The position numbers were made by a program, and so were the translations under genes. The notes beneath the pieces were generated by a model. The model did no database searches. It was not told where the DNA came from and worked only from the letters and a program-made list of their open reading frames with translations. Below are positions 42,971 to 52,031 of a DNA stretch of 64,000 bases, piece after piece. Position 1 is the stretch's first letter. Each line of letters starts with the position of its first letter. Source of the stretch: Oscillospiraceae bacterium (GTDB taxonomy: Bacteria; Bacillota; Clostridia; Oscillospirales; Ruminococcaceae); NCBI GenBank assembly GCA_017468365.1, contig JAFUIS010000018.1, positions 124,001-188,000 on the forward strand. Direction: 5' to 3'.

Positions 42971-43711
42971 TCAGAGAAGTCTTATATAATCGGAAGAAGC
43001 ATAGCCGACGGTGCCGTTATAGTTGACGGTATACCAGCCGTTCCAGCTTCCGAGCACCGTGAGCACGGAACCGTTGGACGCGGAAGAAATCACTCTTCCG
43101 GCGGTGCTCGGATAATTTCGGATGTTGAGATTTCCGCTTTTTAAAGCCACTTTTCCGGTTTTTGGAGTCATAGGTGAAACCAGCGGAAGACCAAAATATT
43201 CCGCCATTGAAAGGGCGAGTTTTTCTGCTATGAGATCAAGATTTTCGGTTATCCAGTTTGCATCGTCGACGTTGTCGTGATAGGCGACTTCCACGAGCAC
43301 AGCCGGTGCTCGCGTTCTTGTTACTTCGCCGAGGAAGGTGGTGCTTTGAGCTCTTGCACCTTCGGGAAAGGGATAAACGGTGCTCAGGTTTTCGGCGATG
43401 AGCACGGCGGCTTTTTCGCCGCGGATGCTGTTCGGAGCATAGAAGGCGATGCTGCCCCGAACTTCGCCGTAACGACCTTCCGGCGCGGCATTGGAATGGA
43501 GCGCAAGGTGAAAATCGTAATTTCCCGCATTTGAAGCGCGTATTGAAGAACCGGCGGTCATTTCGGGGGTGTTGCGGGTATATTTTATTCCGGTGGAGAT
43601 GAGCCAGGGCTCCATTTTATCAGCCAGAAGGTTCATCCAGTATTCTTCGGAACCTCCGGTGACATAGGTGTTTGCCTGTTGGGTGGAAGGGCTGAGATAT
43701 ATGGTCGGCAT
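42971..43711 (-). CDS. N-acetylmuramoyl-L-alanine amidase with SH3 domain, no signal peptide
   Basis: Protein of 246 residues. Residues 1-175 are Amidase_3-like: DFHLALHSNAAPEG near 66-79 carries a zinc His and LVEVAYHDN near 138 the catalytic Glu. A bacterial SH3 domain covers about 185-246 (GNLNIRNYPSTAGRVISS). It has no export signal, so it may act after mother-cell lysis or be exported some other way. It has a good GGAGGAAAA site. The 194 bases upstream are AT-rich with no gene. Confidence 0.85.
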   Translation of the reverse strand: MPTIYLSPSTQQANTYVTGGSEEYWMNLLADKMEPWLISTGIKYTRNTPEMTAGSSIRASNAGNYDFHLALHSNAAPEGRYGEVRGSIAFYAPNSIRGEKAAVLIAENLSTVYPFPEGARAQSTTFLGEVTRTRAPAVLVEVAYHDNVDDANWITENLDLIAEKLALSMAEYFGLPLVSPMTPKTGKVALKSGNLNIRNYPSTAGRVISSASNGSVLTVLGSWNGWYTVNYNGTVGYASSDYIRLL

Positions 43712-43905
43712 AATTTTTCCTCCGAAAAAATATTTGATATATTTTTATGATATGCAAAAAATAATTGCGGCGTTAAAAAGTCTGAAAAAGAAAAATTAAT
43801 GGAAAATCCTTAATTTTTTACTTTATTTTATATAATATTTCTGTTATACTATGTATTTGTGAAAATTTTTTTATTTTTAAGACCGATATTTGGTAAAGGA
43901 GAACT

Positions 43906-44916
43906 ATTACGGAACAGTTAGTCGATATCGAAAGAATGGAAAATGCCGTTGCTCTTTTCGGAAGTTTTGATGAAAACATCAAGGAGATCGAAAAAGCTTA
44001 CGGAGTAAATATAGTTTGCAGAGGAACGCAGATAAAAATAAACGGCGACCCGGAAAAAGTTTCGCTTGCGGGAAAGGCGGTGCAGAGCCTTCTTTCGCTT
44101 ATCAGCAGAGGGGAAGAACTTAACGACCAGAACATCCATTACGTTATGGACCTTGTGAACGAGGGAAACGAGGACCAGGTGAACAAAATCAGTTCCGACT
44201 GCATCTGCATCACCGCAAAAGGAAAACCGGTCAAGGCAAAGACCCTTGGACAGAAGGCATATATCGAAGCCATAAAAAACACCACGATTACCATAGGCGT
44301 CGGACCTGCGGGTACCGGCAAGACCTATCTTGCAGTGGCAATGGCGATAAAAGCTTTCCGCAACCAGGAAGTTAACAGAATAATTCTTACCCGTCCTGCT
44401 GTTGAAGCGGGCGAAAAACTCGGATTCCTTCCGGGCGACCTTCAGAACAAAGTCGACCCATATCTCCGCCCCCTTTATGACGCGCTTTTCGAGATGCTCG
44501 GTCCGGAAAACTACCAGAGATTTGTGGAACGCGGAAACATCGAAGTTGCACCTCTTGCATATATGCGCGGACGCACCCTTGACGATTCGTTCATCATTCT
44601 TGACGAAGCGCAGAACACTACACCCGAGCAGATGAAGATGTTCCTTACGAGGCTTGGTTTCAACTCGAAAGCAGTAATAAACGGCGACGCCACCCAGATA
44701 GACCTTCCTTCCATCAAGAAGAGCGGTCTTGTTGACGCGGTGAAAGTTCTTAAAGACGTCGAGGATATCTCGCTTATCAAATTTACCGAAAAGGACGTTG
44801 TGCGCCACAGACTTGTCCAGAATATCATCAAGGCGTACGAAAAATATTACGAAAGGGCAGCAAAAGAGAATGGCACTCGCAAAAGTTATCATTTCAAACC
44901 GACAGAGAGAGATTAA
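43906..44916 (+). CDS. phoH: PhoH-like ATPase
   Basis: RNA-linked ATPase of about 336 residues encoded beside ybeY as in most Firmicutes. Walker A GPAGTGKTYLA and Walker B FIILDEAQN are clear, as is the N-terminal fold (ALFGSFDENIKEIEKAYGV). The first ATG is 43936, but the only Shine-Dalgarno site (AAAGGAGA, 43895-43902) lies 34 bases before it and 4 bases before an in-frame ATT at 43906. An ATT start gives TEQLVDIERMENAVALFG, which aligns with other PhoH N termini (MTE-type). I therefore place the start at ATT, with 43936 as the alternative. It overlaps ybeY by 47 bases. Confidence 0.9.
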   Translation: MTEQLVDIERMENAVALFGSFDENIKEIEKAYGVNIVCRGTQIKINGDPEKVSLAGKAVQSLLSLISRGEELNDQNIHYVMDLVNEGNEDQVNKISSDCICITAKGKPVKAKTLGQKAYIEAIKNTTITIGVGPAGTGKTYLAVAMAIKAFRNQEVNRIILTRPAVEAGEKLGFLPGDLQNKVDPYLRPLYDALFEMLGPENYQRFVERGNIEVAPLAYMRGRTLDDSFIILDEAQNTTPEQMKMFLTRLGFNSKAVINGDATQIDLPSIKKSGLVDAVKVLKDVEDISLIKFTEKDVVRHRLVQNIIKAYEKYYERAAKENGTRKSYHFKPTERD

Positions 44917-45367
44917 AATACCCACCGGAATAAGAATGCTTATGCGCCGCTGCTGCGAAGCGACTCTTCTTACCGAAGGATTTACCGAACAGGGAGAAAT
45001 CAGCATCAGCTTTGTTTCGAACGAAGAAATAAGAAAAATAAACGCAGAATTCAGAAACGTTGACGCCGTTACCGACGTTATTTCGTTCCCGCTCGGAGAA
45101 AACGGAGTTTATGACCGCAACCCCGAAAGCGGAGCACTTCTTTTGGGAGATATGGTCATATCTCTTCAGAAAGCGGAGCAGCAGGCGGAACTTTACGGAC
45201 ACACCCTTCAGAGAGAAGTGGCTTATCTTACCGTTCATTCCGTTTTGCATCTTCTCGGTTACGACCACGTAAACGGCGGCATGGAACAGGTACATATGAG
45301 AGAAAGGGAGGAAACCGTTCTCGCGAAGCTCGGTCTTCAGCGTGACGCAAGCTATGTCAATGAATAA
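44870..45367 (+). CDS. ybeY: Endoribonuclease YbeY
   Basis: Zinc-dependent endoribonuclease for 16S rRNA 3' maturation and ribosome quality control, 165 residues. The metal motif HSVLHLLGYDH (HxxxHxxGxDH) is near 118-128 and the family's VTDVISFPL near 65. The ATG at 44870 lies inside the end of phoH, with AAAGAG ahead. It overlaps the era start. Confidence 0.95.
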   Translation: MALAKVIISNRQREIKIPTGIRMLMRRCCEATLLTEGFTEQGEISISFVSNEEIRKINAEFRNVDAVTDVISFPLGENGVYDRNPESGALLLGDMVISLQKAEQQAELYGHTLQREVAYLTVHSVLHLLGYDHVNGGMEQVHMREREETVLAKLGLQRDASYVNE

Positions 45368-46271
45368 CATGAAATTTGGAACCAAATCCGCTTTTGTTGC
45401 CATCGTCGGAAGACCGAACGTGGGCAAAAGCTCTCTTCTTAACGCACTTATAGGCGAAAAAGTTGCAGCAGTTTCTGCAAAACCCCAGACCACCAGAACG
45501 AGGATCACCGGTATTCTTACCAAAGGTCTTACCCAGTTCGTGTTTATCGATACCCCCGGTCTTCATAAACCCAAAACCAAACTTGCGGACTTTATGGTAA
45601 AACAGGTGGGCGATTCCGTCGCGGACGTTGATATCGCAATCCTTGTTGTTGAACCCAAAGGCGAGATCACTCAGCCGGAACGCGACCTTATCGAAAGATT
45701 CAAGGCTCTTCGCCTTCCCGCTATCCTTTGCATCAACAAAATCGACACTCTTGAGAACAAAGAGGAGATGCTTGCGAAAATCGCAATGCTTTCCAAAGAA
45801 TATAATTTTGACGAGGTTATTCCGATTTCCGCACTCAAAAAGGACGGAATCAACATCCTCACCGATGAACTTGAAAAATACGCTGAGGAAGGTCCCCATT
45901 ATTTTGCGGACGATTCCATTACCGACCAGCCCGAAAGAGCCATTGTTGCGGAACTTATCCGCGAAAGAATGCTTGTTGACCTTGAGGACGAAGTTCCCCA
46001 CGGAATCGCGGTTTCCATCGAAGCCATGAAAGAGCGCAGCGGCAAGGATATGATCGATATCGACGCTATCATCTATTGCGAACGCGAGAGCCATAAAGGC
46101 ATCATCATCGGTAAAAAAGGCGCAATGCTCAAGAAAATCGGCAGCGAAGCAAGAACGAGCGTCGAGCGCTTTCTCGGCTGCAAGGTAAACCTTCAGCTTT
46201 GGGTAAAAGTTAAAGAGGACTGGCGCAACCGCGACGGACTTCTTCGCAACTTCGGTTTTACCGAACAGTAA
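45354..46271 (+). CDS. era: GTPase Era
   Basis: Ribosome-assembly GTPase that binds 16S rRNA near the anti-Shine-Dalgarno end, about 305 residues. G motifs: GRPNVGKSS (G1), DTPGLH (G3), NKID (G4) and SALKKDG (G5). A C-terminal KH domain has KGIIIGKKGAMLKKIG. Possible starts are ATGs at 45354, 45360 and 45369; none has a strong ribosome site because the start lies within ybeY and is probably coupled to it. Confidence 0.96.
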   Translation: MSMNNMKFGTKSAFVAIVGRPNVGKSSLLNALIGEKVAAVSAKPQTTRTRITGILTKGLTQFVFIDTPGLHKPKTKLADFMVKQVGDSVADVDIAILVVEPKGEITQPERDLIERFKALRLPAILCINKIDTLENKEEMLAKIAMLSKEYNFDEVIPISALKKDGINILTDELEKYAEEGPHYFADDSITDQPERAIVAELIRERMLVDLEDEVPHGIAVSIEAMKERSGKDMIDIDAIIYCERESHKGIIIGKKGAMLKKIGSEARTSVERFLGCKVNLQLWVKVKEDWRNRDGLLRNFGFTEQ

Positions 46272-46351
46272 AATATAACTTTTTTTACCTCGCATATCGG
46301 TTTTTCAAAATCATAAAATGATAATGAAAAAAATTTGCGGGGGAAAAAGCC

Positions 46352-46585
46352 ATGAATGAAAAAAGCTGGAACGATTTTGAAAAAACAGGAAAAATAAGCG
46401 ACTATCTGAACTATAAGCTTTCGAACGCCAACGTTATCAACCAAAAGATAAACGGCGGTGAAATAAAACCCGCTCTTCCGACGGATGTCGGAAAGCCGGA
46501 AGAAAGCGGAGATTTTAAAAAGCTTCATTTTTCCGTGAACGGCGGTATCGGTTATGCAGATCAAGACGAAAGGCATCGTCCTTAA
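46352..46585 (+). CDS. YqzL-like small protein
   Basis: Protein of 77 residues. The N-terminal segment NDFEKTGKISDYLNYK matches the YqzL-type pattern (FEKTG-I--YL-YK), and YqzL sits between era and recO in Bacillus exactly as here. A longer, charged C-terminal part overlaps the recO start by 32 bases. Function is unknown. GCGGGGGAAAA lies before the ATG. Confidence 0.78.
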   Translation: MNEKSWNDFEKTGKISDYLNYKLSNANVINQKINGGEIKPALPTDVGKPEESGDFKKLHFSVNGGIGYADQDERHRP

Positions 46586-47303
46586 AGTACAGGATTATAA
46601 CGAAAATGATAAGCTTCTCGCCGTTCTTACGGAGGATCGGGGAGTTATATATGCTTACGCTTCCGGAGCAAGAAGGATGAAAAGCGCCCTTTCAACGGTT
46701 TCTTCCCAGCTTTGCTACGGAGAATTTGTTTTTTTTAAAAACCGCGACAAATATACGGTGGATTCGGCGGAAAGCGAAAGGCTTTTTTTTGGAATAAGAA
46801 AAGACCTTGACAGCCTTGCTTATGCAAGTTATTTTTGCGAACTTTGTCTTTCTGCAGCGAACCCGGAAGAAGAAGCGAAGGATATCCTTCGGCTTCTTCT
46901 CAACACCTTACATATGCTCGAAAACAAAAAAGTCCACCCGGCGATGCTCAAAGCCATTTTTGAATTTCGGCTCATGAGTCTTATCGGTTATGCGCCGGAT
47001 CTTATTGCCTGTTCGGAATGCGGAGAATTTGAAAAGGCGGCTTACTGGTTCGACACCCAAAGCGGAAGCGCAGTCTGTACCGATTGCCGTCCGAACGGAG
47101 CAAACGGCGAGGTGCTTCTTTCAAAAGCGGCTTTTTTGGGCGCAAGGCACATTGTTTATGCGCCAATGGAACAGCTTTTTTCTTTCCGAATCGGAGAAAA
47201 TTCGCTTATCGAACTTTCGGTTGCGGCGGAAAAATATGCCGTGACCCAGATGGACAAGGTTTTTCCGACTCTTGAATTTTTGAATTCCATTCGTACATTC
47301 TGA
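46554..47303 (+). CDS. recO: DNA repair protein RecO
   Basis: Mediator that helps load RecA at gaps with RecF and RecR, 249 residues. An N-terminal OB fold covers about 1-80 (TKGIVLKVQDYNENDKLL) and a helical C-terminal domain carries a zinc-binding Cys set (CSECGE and CTDC). The gene overlaps the YqzL-like gene, as in a conserved Firmicute cluster. Confidence 0.94.
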   Translation: MQIKTKGIVLKVQDYNENDKLLAVLTEDRGVIYAYASGARRMKSALSTVSSQLCYGEFVFFKNRDKYTVDSAESERLFFGIRKDLDSLAYASYFCELCLSAANPEEEAKDILRLLLNTLHMLENKKVHPAMLKAIFEFRLMSLIGYAPDLIACSECGEFEKAAYWFDTQSGSAVCTDCRPNGANGEVLLSKAAFLGARHIVYAPMEQLFSFRIGENSLIELSVAAEKYAVTQMDKVFPTLEFLNSIRTF

Positions 47304-47339
47304 TTTTATAGTTTTGAAGTAAACTTCAGAGGTAAAAAT

Positions 47340-49727
47340 ATGACCGAAAACAGACATTACAGGGCGCTTGAGCTTGATAAAATTCTTACCATGCTCAGCG
47401 AATGCACCGGCTGTGAAGACAGCCGCCGCCTTGCTCTTGAAACAGAACCAAAGACGACCATTCGTGAGGCAAAACGCCTTATGGACCGAACTGCGGACGC
47501 ATTTATGCTTTCCGCAAGGTTCGGTGCTCCTTCTCTTCACGGAGTGAAGAACGTTACCGGTTCGCTTAAACGCGCACAGATGGGCGCGACCCTTTCTCTT
47601 CCGGAACTTATCGATATCGAAAGATTCCTTAAGGCTCTTCGTGAGATGAAGGACTTCCGCAACAATTACGAGGGGGAAGAGGCGACCTCTCTTGATGAAT
47701 TTTTTGAAAGCCTTATGCCGAACCAGCGCCTTGAGGAAAAAATCGGTTTTACCGTTGTTTCCGAAGACGAGGTCAGCGACACCGCAAGCCCCACTCTTGC
47801 GGATATAAGAAGAAAAATAAGAAACTCCCAGGCAAAGGTAAAGGACCAGCTGGATAAACTTATCCATTCCAATACCTATGCAAAATATCTTCAGGAACCC
47901 ATCGTCACCATGCGTGACGGAAGATACTGCGTTCCGGTAAAAGCGGAATACAGAAATGAAATCAAGGGCATGGTGCACGATACTTCCGGTACAGGTGCCA
48001 CAATTTTTATTGAACCGGCGGGTGTTGTTGACGAAAATAACGAGACCCGAGTTCTGAAAGCAAAGGAACAGCAGGAAATTCAGAGAATCCTTTACGAACT
48101 TTCCTGCGATATCGGAAACCATGCGGCGACCTTTATCGAAGATTATTCCGCCATTGTTGAACTTGACCTTTATTTTGCGAAGGCAAGACTTGCTTCCAAG
48201 ATGAACGCTTCGGTTCCGAACCTTTCCGACGACGGAAAAGTCCGCCTTTCAAAAGCGCGTCATCCCCTTATTGATAAAAACAAAATCGTTCCGATAGATA
48301 TCGCTCTCGGTTACGATTATGACGTTCTTGTTATCACCGGTCCCAACACCGGCGGTAAGACCGTTGCGCTTAAAACCATCGGTCTTCTTACCCTTATGGC
48401 GATGTGCGGACTTATGATCCCTGCAGGAGAGAGCAGCAGCGTTTCTGTTTTTGAAAACGTTTTTGCTGATATCGGCGACGAACAGAGCATTGAACAGAGC
48501 CTTTCGACTTTCTCTTCTCACATCAACAACACAATTAAGATTCTTGAAAAGACCGACGACAGAAGCCTTGTTCTTCTTGACGAACTTGGCGCAGGAACCG
48601 ACCCTATCGAAGGTGCGGCGCTGGCTGTTGCAATCATCGAGCGCCTTAAACTTTACGGCGCAAAGGTCGCTGCGACCACCCACTATGCGGAAATCAAGAT
48701 GTATGCGCTCCAGACTCCGCGAGTAGAAAACGCCTGCTGTGAATTCAACGTCGAAACCCTTTCGCCTACTTATCGCCTTCTTGTGGGCGTTCCCGGAAAA
48801 TCCAACGCATTCGCCATAACCGAGCGTCTTGGAATGGACGGAAGCATTGTTGACAGAGCAAGGGAACTTGTTTCTGCGGAAAACGCGAACTTTGAGGACG
48901 TTGTTGAAAAGCTTGAGCAGAGCCGTCAGGAACTTGAAAAAGAACACGAAAAAGCTGAAAATTACCGCAAAGAGACCGAACGAATCCGCCTTGAAATCGC
49001 GAAAGAAAAAGAGGAGATGGAACGCAGCAAGGAGAAAGAGCTTGAAGCCGCAAGACTTTCGGCAAAGCGCCTTGTTGAGCAGGTACGCGCGGAATCCCAG
49101 AAGCTTATCGACGAGATAATCGAAACAAAAAAAGCCGCGGAGGCGGAAGCTTCCGCAGATATGGCGGCAAGAGCACGCGCCCAGATGAAGAGCGGAATTG
49201 CCCGTATTCAGGATATTGCGGACCCCATTGCCGCAAAGGACAGCGGTTACCGCCTTCCGAGAAATCTTGTGCGCGGCGACACCGTTCGCATAAACGGAAT
49301 GAGCAAGGACGGAACTCTTGTGGGTCTTCCGGACGGAGCGGGTTACTGCCTTGTGCAGACCGGCATCGTCAAATCGAAAGTCCACATTTCCGAACTGCGC
49401 CTTATTGAAAACAACAAGTCGAAAAAGAACACCCTTGGCGGCGGTTCCGTTACCAAGAGCATTGAAAGCGCTTCCAGAAGAAAGGCCGCTTCGGAAGTTG
49501 ACCTTCGCGGAATGGACGTTGAGCAGGGACTTCTTGAAATGGACAGATTCCTTGACGAATGCGTTCTTCTCAACCTTAACACAGTTTCCGTTATCCACGG
49601 AAAGGGCACCGGTGTTCTTCGTGCGGCAGTACATCAGGCGCTTAAAAAGAACAAAGCGGTCAAAAGCTTCCGCCTCGGCGTTTACGGTGAAGGCGAGACC
49701 GGCGTTACAATAGTCGAGCTTAAATGA
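47340..49727 (+). CDS. mutS2: MutS2 endonuclease/ribosome-rescue ATPase
   Basis: Protein of 795 residues with MutS-like core and ATPase domains: Walker A GPNTGGKT near 333-340 and Walker B VLLDELGAGTDP. A long coiled coil (EKEHEKAENYRKETERIRLE) follows, then a C-terminal Smr nuclease domain with EVDLRG and the VIHGKGTG motif. Such proteins suppress recombination and split collided ribosomes. It overlaps ogt by four bases. Confidence 0.95.
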   Translation: MTENRHYRALELDKILTMLSECTGCEDSRRLALETEPKTTIREAKRLMDRTADAFMLSARFGAPSLHGVKNVTGSLKRAQMGATLSLPELIDIERFLKALREMKDFRNNYEGEEATSLDEFFESLMPNQRLEEKIGFTVVSEDEVSDTASPTLADIRRKIRNSQAKVKDQLDKLIHSNTYAKYLQEPIVTMRDGRYCVPVKAEYRNEIKGMVHDTSGTGATIFIEPAGVVDENNETRVLKAKEQQEIQRILYELSCDIGNHAATFIEDYSAIVELDLYFAKARLASKMNASVPNLSDDGKVRLSKARHPLIDKNKIVPIDIALGYDYDVLVITGPNTGGKTVALKTIGLLTLMAMCGLMIPAGESSSVSVFENVFADIGDEQSIEQSLSTFSSHINNTIKILEKTDDRSLVLLDELGAGTDPIEGAALAVAIIERLKLYGAKVAATTHYAEIKMYALQTPRVENACCEFNVETLSPTYRLLVGVPGKSNAFAITERLGMDGSIVDRARELVSAENANFEDVVEKLEQSRQELEKEHEKAENYRKETERIRLEIAKEKEEMERSKEKELEAARLSAKRLVEQVRAESQKLIDEIIETKKAAEAEASADMAARARAQMKSGIARIQDIADPIAAKDSGYRLPRNLVRGDTVRINGMSKDGTLVGLPDGAGYCLVQTGIVKSKVHISELRLIENNKSKKNTLGGGSVTKSIESASRRKAASEVDLRGMDVEQGLLEMDRFLDECVLLNLNTVSVIHGKGTGVLRAAVHQALKKNKAVKSFRLGVYGEGETGVTIVELK

Positions 49728-50200
49728 AAAAGCTGACTTTTGATTCTCCCATCGGAAAGATGGAGATCATTGAAGAAAATGAAAAAATAGTTCGGGCCGA
49801 AATCTTTTCAGGCAGCGAAAATGTGACTGAAAATGAAACGCCTTTACTCCTGAAAACAAGGGACGAATTCCTTGAATATTTCGCCGGAAAAAGAAAAGTT
49901 TTTGATTTTCCCTATGAATTTTCCGGAACGGATTTTCAGAAAGCGGTATGGCGCGAACTTGAAAAAATTCCCTTCGGCGAAACGAAAACTTACGGCGAAA
50001 TTGCCGCCGCCATAGGAAAACCGAAAGCATCGAGAGCGGTGGGCGGTGCCTGCAACAGGAATCATATTCTTATTGCGGTGCCTTGCCACAGGGTTTTGGG
50101 TGCAAAAGGAAAACTTGTCGGTTTTGCATGGGGAACGGATATGAAACAATGGCTTCTGGGTCATGAGACCGGGCTGAAAGGAGAAGCTGATGAAACTTGA
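49724..50200 (+). CDS. ogt: Methylated-DNA-protein cysteine methyltransferase
   Basis: Suicide repair protein that takes alkyl groups from O6-alkylguanine, 158 residues. The active-site motif is PCHRVLG near 120, with the conserved FQKAVWRELEKIPFGETKTYG segment before it. The region before the active site reads GGACNRNHILIAVPCHR, where most members have an AxxxNPxPxxxPCHR pattern, a small change. ATGA overlap with mutS2 and an 11-base overlap with the next gene place it in one operon. Confidence 0.93.
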   Translation: MKKLTFDSPIGKMEIIEENEKIVRAEIFSGSENVTENETPLLLKTRDEFLEYFAGKRKVFDFPYEFSGTDFQKAVWRELEKIPFGETKTYGEIAAAIGKPKASRAVGGACNRNHILIAVPCHRVLGAKGKLVGFAWGTDMKQWLLGHETGLKGEADET

Positions 50201-51320
50201 ATGGAAAACCTGCATAAAAGCCGCAGTGTGTCTTTTCGGACTTTTTCTTGCGGTGACTTATTGGAAAGACGTTGCAGGATTTATAAAAATCGCGGTGGGT
50301 GCGGCTGCGCCGCTTTTTATCGGCGGAGCGGTGGCTTACGTTGTGAACCTTCTGATGAGTTTTTATGAAAAACGCTTTTTCGGAAAGGTGAAAAACGAAA
50401 ATCTTCTTAAATTAAAAAGACCCCTTTGTATGATATTTGCGTTTATAACCCTTGTTGCGGTAATCGGACTTGTTGTATGGCTTGTTCTTCCGCAGTTCAT
50501 TTCCTGCATCATGCTGGTCATCGATTATATTCCGGACGCGGTTGATTGGATCGTTGAACAGCTTGAAAAGCTGGAATACGTTCCGCAGGACATTATCGAC
50601 ATGCTCGTTTCCATAGACTGGAATTCCCAGATCGAGAAAATCGTGAAGGCGGTAACTTCCGGAATCGGCGACGTTATGGGTGTGGTGATTTCCACCGTTT
50701 CTTCCGTTGTGGGCGGAATCGTCACCGCGTTTATCAGCCTTATCTTTGCTGTCTATATTCTTATTGACAAAGAAAAACTCGGCGACCAGGCAACGAGAAT
50801 TGCGAAGAAATATCTTAAACCGGAATGGTACGGAAAGCTTCGCTACGTGCTGGTCACTTTTAACGACAGCTTCCACAAATATATTGTGGGACAGTGCACC
50901 GAGGCGGTCATTCTCGGCGGACTTTGTGCCATTGGAATGACCTTGCTGGGACTTCCTTATGCGACGATGATAGGCGCGCTTGTGGCTTTTACGGCGCTTA
51001 TTCCGGTTGCGGGCGCATTCATCGGCGGTGCGCTGGGCGCATTCATGATTTTGATGGTAAACCCGCTTCAGGCGCTTATATTCGTTGTTTTCCTTGTGGT
51101 GCTTCAGCAGCTTGAGGGAAACATCATCTATCCGAAAGTCGTGGGTTCTTCCATGGGCCTTCCGGCAATATGGGTACTTGCGGCAGTTACTGTCGGCGGC
51201 GGCGTTATGGGAATCATGGGCATGCTTATCGGTGTTCCCATTGCGGCGACTGTTTACCGCATTGTGAGAAACGACCTTCACGGCGAGACCGAAGAAGAGA
51301 TAAAAAAAGCAGTTTCATAA
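50190..51320 (+). CDS. AI-2E family (YdiK/TqsA-like) membrane protein
   Basis: Protein of 376 residues with about eight membrane segments. The family pattern is an N-terminal helix pair, a long cytoplasmic/periplasmic stretch (EQLEKLEYVPQDIIDMLV), then GLCAIGMTLLGLPYA, LIPVAGAFIGG and QLEGNIIYPKVVGSSMGLP near 305-323, the most conserved part. Members export autoinducer-2 or small ions; the substrate is unknown. AAAGGAG before the ATG lies inside ogt. Confidence 0.88.
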   Translation: MKLEWKTCIKAAVCLFGLFLAVTYWKDVAGFIKIAVGAAAPLFIGGAVAYVVNLLMSFYEKRFFGKVKNENLLKLKRPLCMIFAFITLVAVIGLVVWLVLPQFISCIMLVIDYIPDAVDWIVEQLEKLEYVPQDIIDMLVSIDWNSQIEKIVKAVTSGIGDVMGVVISTVSSVVGGIVTAFISLIFAVYILIDKEKLGDQATRIAKKYLKPEWYGKLRYVLVTFNDSFHKYIVGQCTEAVILGGLCAIGMTLLGLPYATMIGALVAFTALIPVAGAFIGGALGAFMILMVNPLQALIFVVFLVVLQQLEGNIIYPKVVGSSMGLPAIWVLAAVTVGGGVMGIMGMLIGVPIAATVYRIVRNDLHGETEEEIKKAVS

Positions 51321-51331
51321 AGAATTGTAAT

Positions 51332-51368
51332 AAAAAAGCTCCCGCAGGTTTTCTGCGGGAGCTTTTTG
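51332..51368. terminator. Bidirectional terminator
   Basis: Long stem aaagctcccgcag with ctgcgggagcttt around GTTTT, flanked by A and T runs. Confidence 0.9.
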
Positions 51369-51370
51369 AA

Positions 51371-51916
51371 TCATTGATCTTCATATATCCAGGATTTTAC
51401 AGATGTCTCATAAAGTATTTCTGCAAGCTTTTCAGAAGAAATAGGAAAACCTTCGGATATCCACTGAAAAATCATTATCATACCTCCGGAAAGGTTATAC
51501 AGCAGAACATATTTTTTATCAGTATCAATATTTTCATTCCAAAACCGGTCAACGTAATATTTAACGCAATCGTTTATAAATAGTTTGGGGTCGCCTTTCC
51601 TAAAAATAAGAGCAATTTCTCCTTCGCCGGATTTTATTTTGTTAAACAGCTCGATAAGTTGTTCCTTTCTGCTGAAAGGTTGGTTTATTTTTTGCGGAGC
51701 ATTAATAAAATTGTATATTTTTTCAAAAATATCAAAATGTACATCCTGAATAAGTTGTTCGATATAACTGTAATGATAATAAAATGTCGAACGGTTAACA
51801 TCGGCAAGGCGACAAAGCTCGGTTATGGAAATTTCATAAATCGAATGTTTTGCAAGAAGTAAAAGCAGGGCTTGTTTAAGCAGCTTTTTATTTTTTCGGA
51901 TTCTTCGGTCTTCCAT
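51371..51916 (-). CDS. TetR-family regulator of the adjacent SDR gene
   Basis: Protein of 181 residues. The HTH lies at about 25-50 (ISITELCRLADVNRSTFYYHYS) and an all-helical C-terminal domain with a C-terminal amphipathic helix follows (TetR_C_7/8-like). It is divergent from an SDR gene and the 115-base interval holds a 12-bp perfect palindrome, so control of the SDR is likely. Codon use is more A/T-rich than that of most neighbours, suggesting acquisition. The ATG at 51916 has GGTGAAAAA; an ATG at 51955 is also open. Confidence 0.83.
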   Translation of the reverse strand: MEDRRIRKNKKLLKQALLLLLAKHSIYEISITELCRLADVNRSTFYYHYSYIEQLIQDVHFDIFEKIYNFINAPQKINQPFSRKEQLIELFNKIKSGEGEIALIFRKGDPKLFINDCVKYYVDRFWNENIDTDKKYVLLYNLSGGMIMIFQWISEGFPISSEKLAEILYETSVKSWIYEDQ

Positions 51917-51949
51917 TTTTTCACCACTTTTGTTTATATGTATGTTTTC

Positions 51950-51987
51950 CAACATATGTTGAAATTTGTTTATTGTTATTATTATAA
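51950..51987 (+). promoter_or_regulatory. TetR operator palindrome overlapping the SDR promoter
   Basis: CAACATATGTTG (51950-51961) is a perfect palindrome, with imperfect extension on both sides (TTCC...GAAA). TTGAAA (51959-51964), 17 bases, TTATAA (51982-51987) form the SDR promoter, so a bound repressor would cover its minus-35 box. Confidence 0.72.
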
Positions 51988-52031
51988 CGGAGGCTTAAAA
52001 TAAAGTCAACAAAAAAAGGAGGAGCAAAAGT

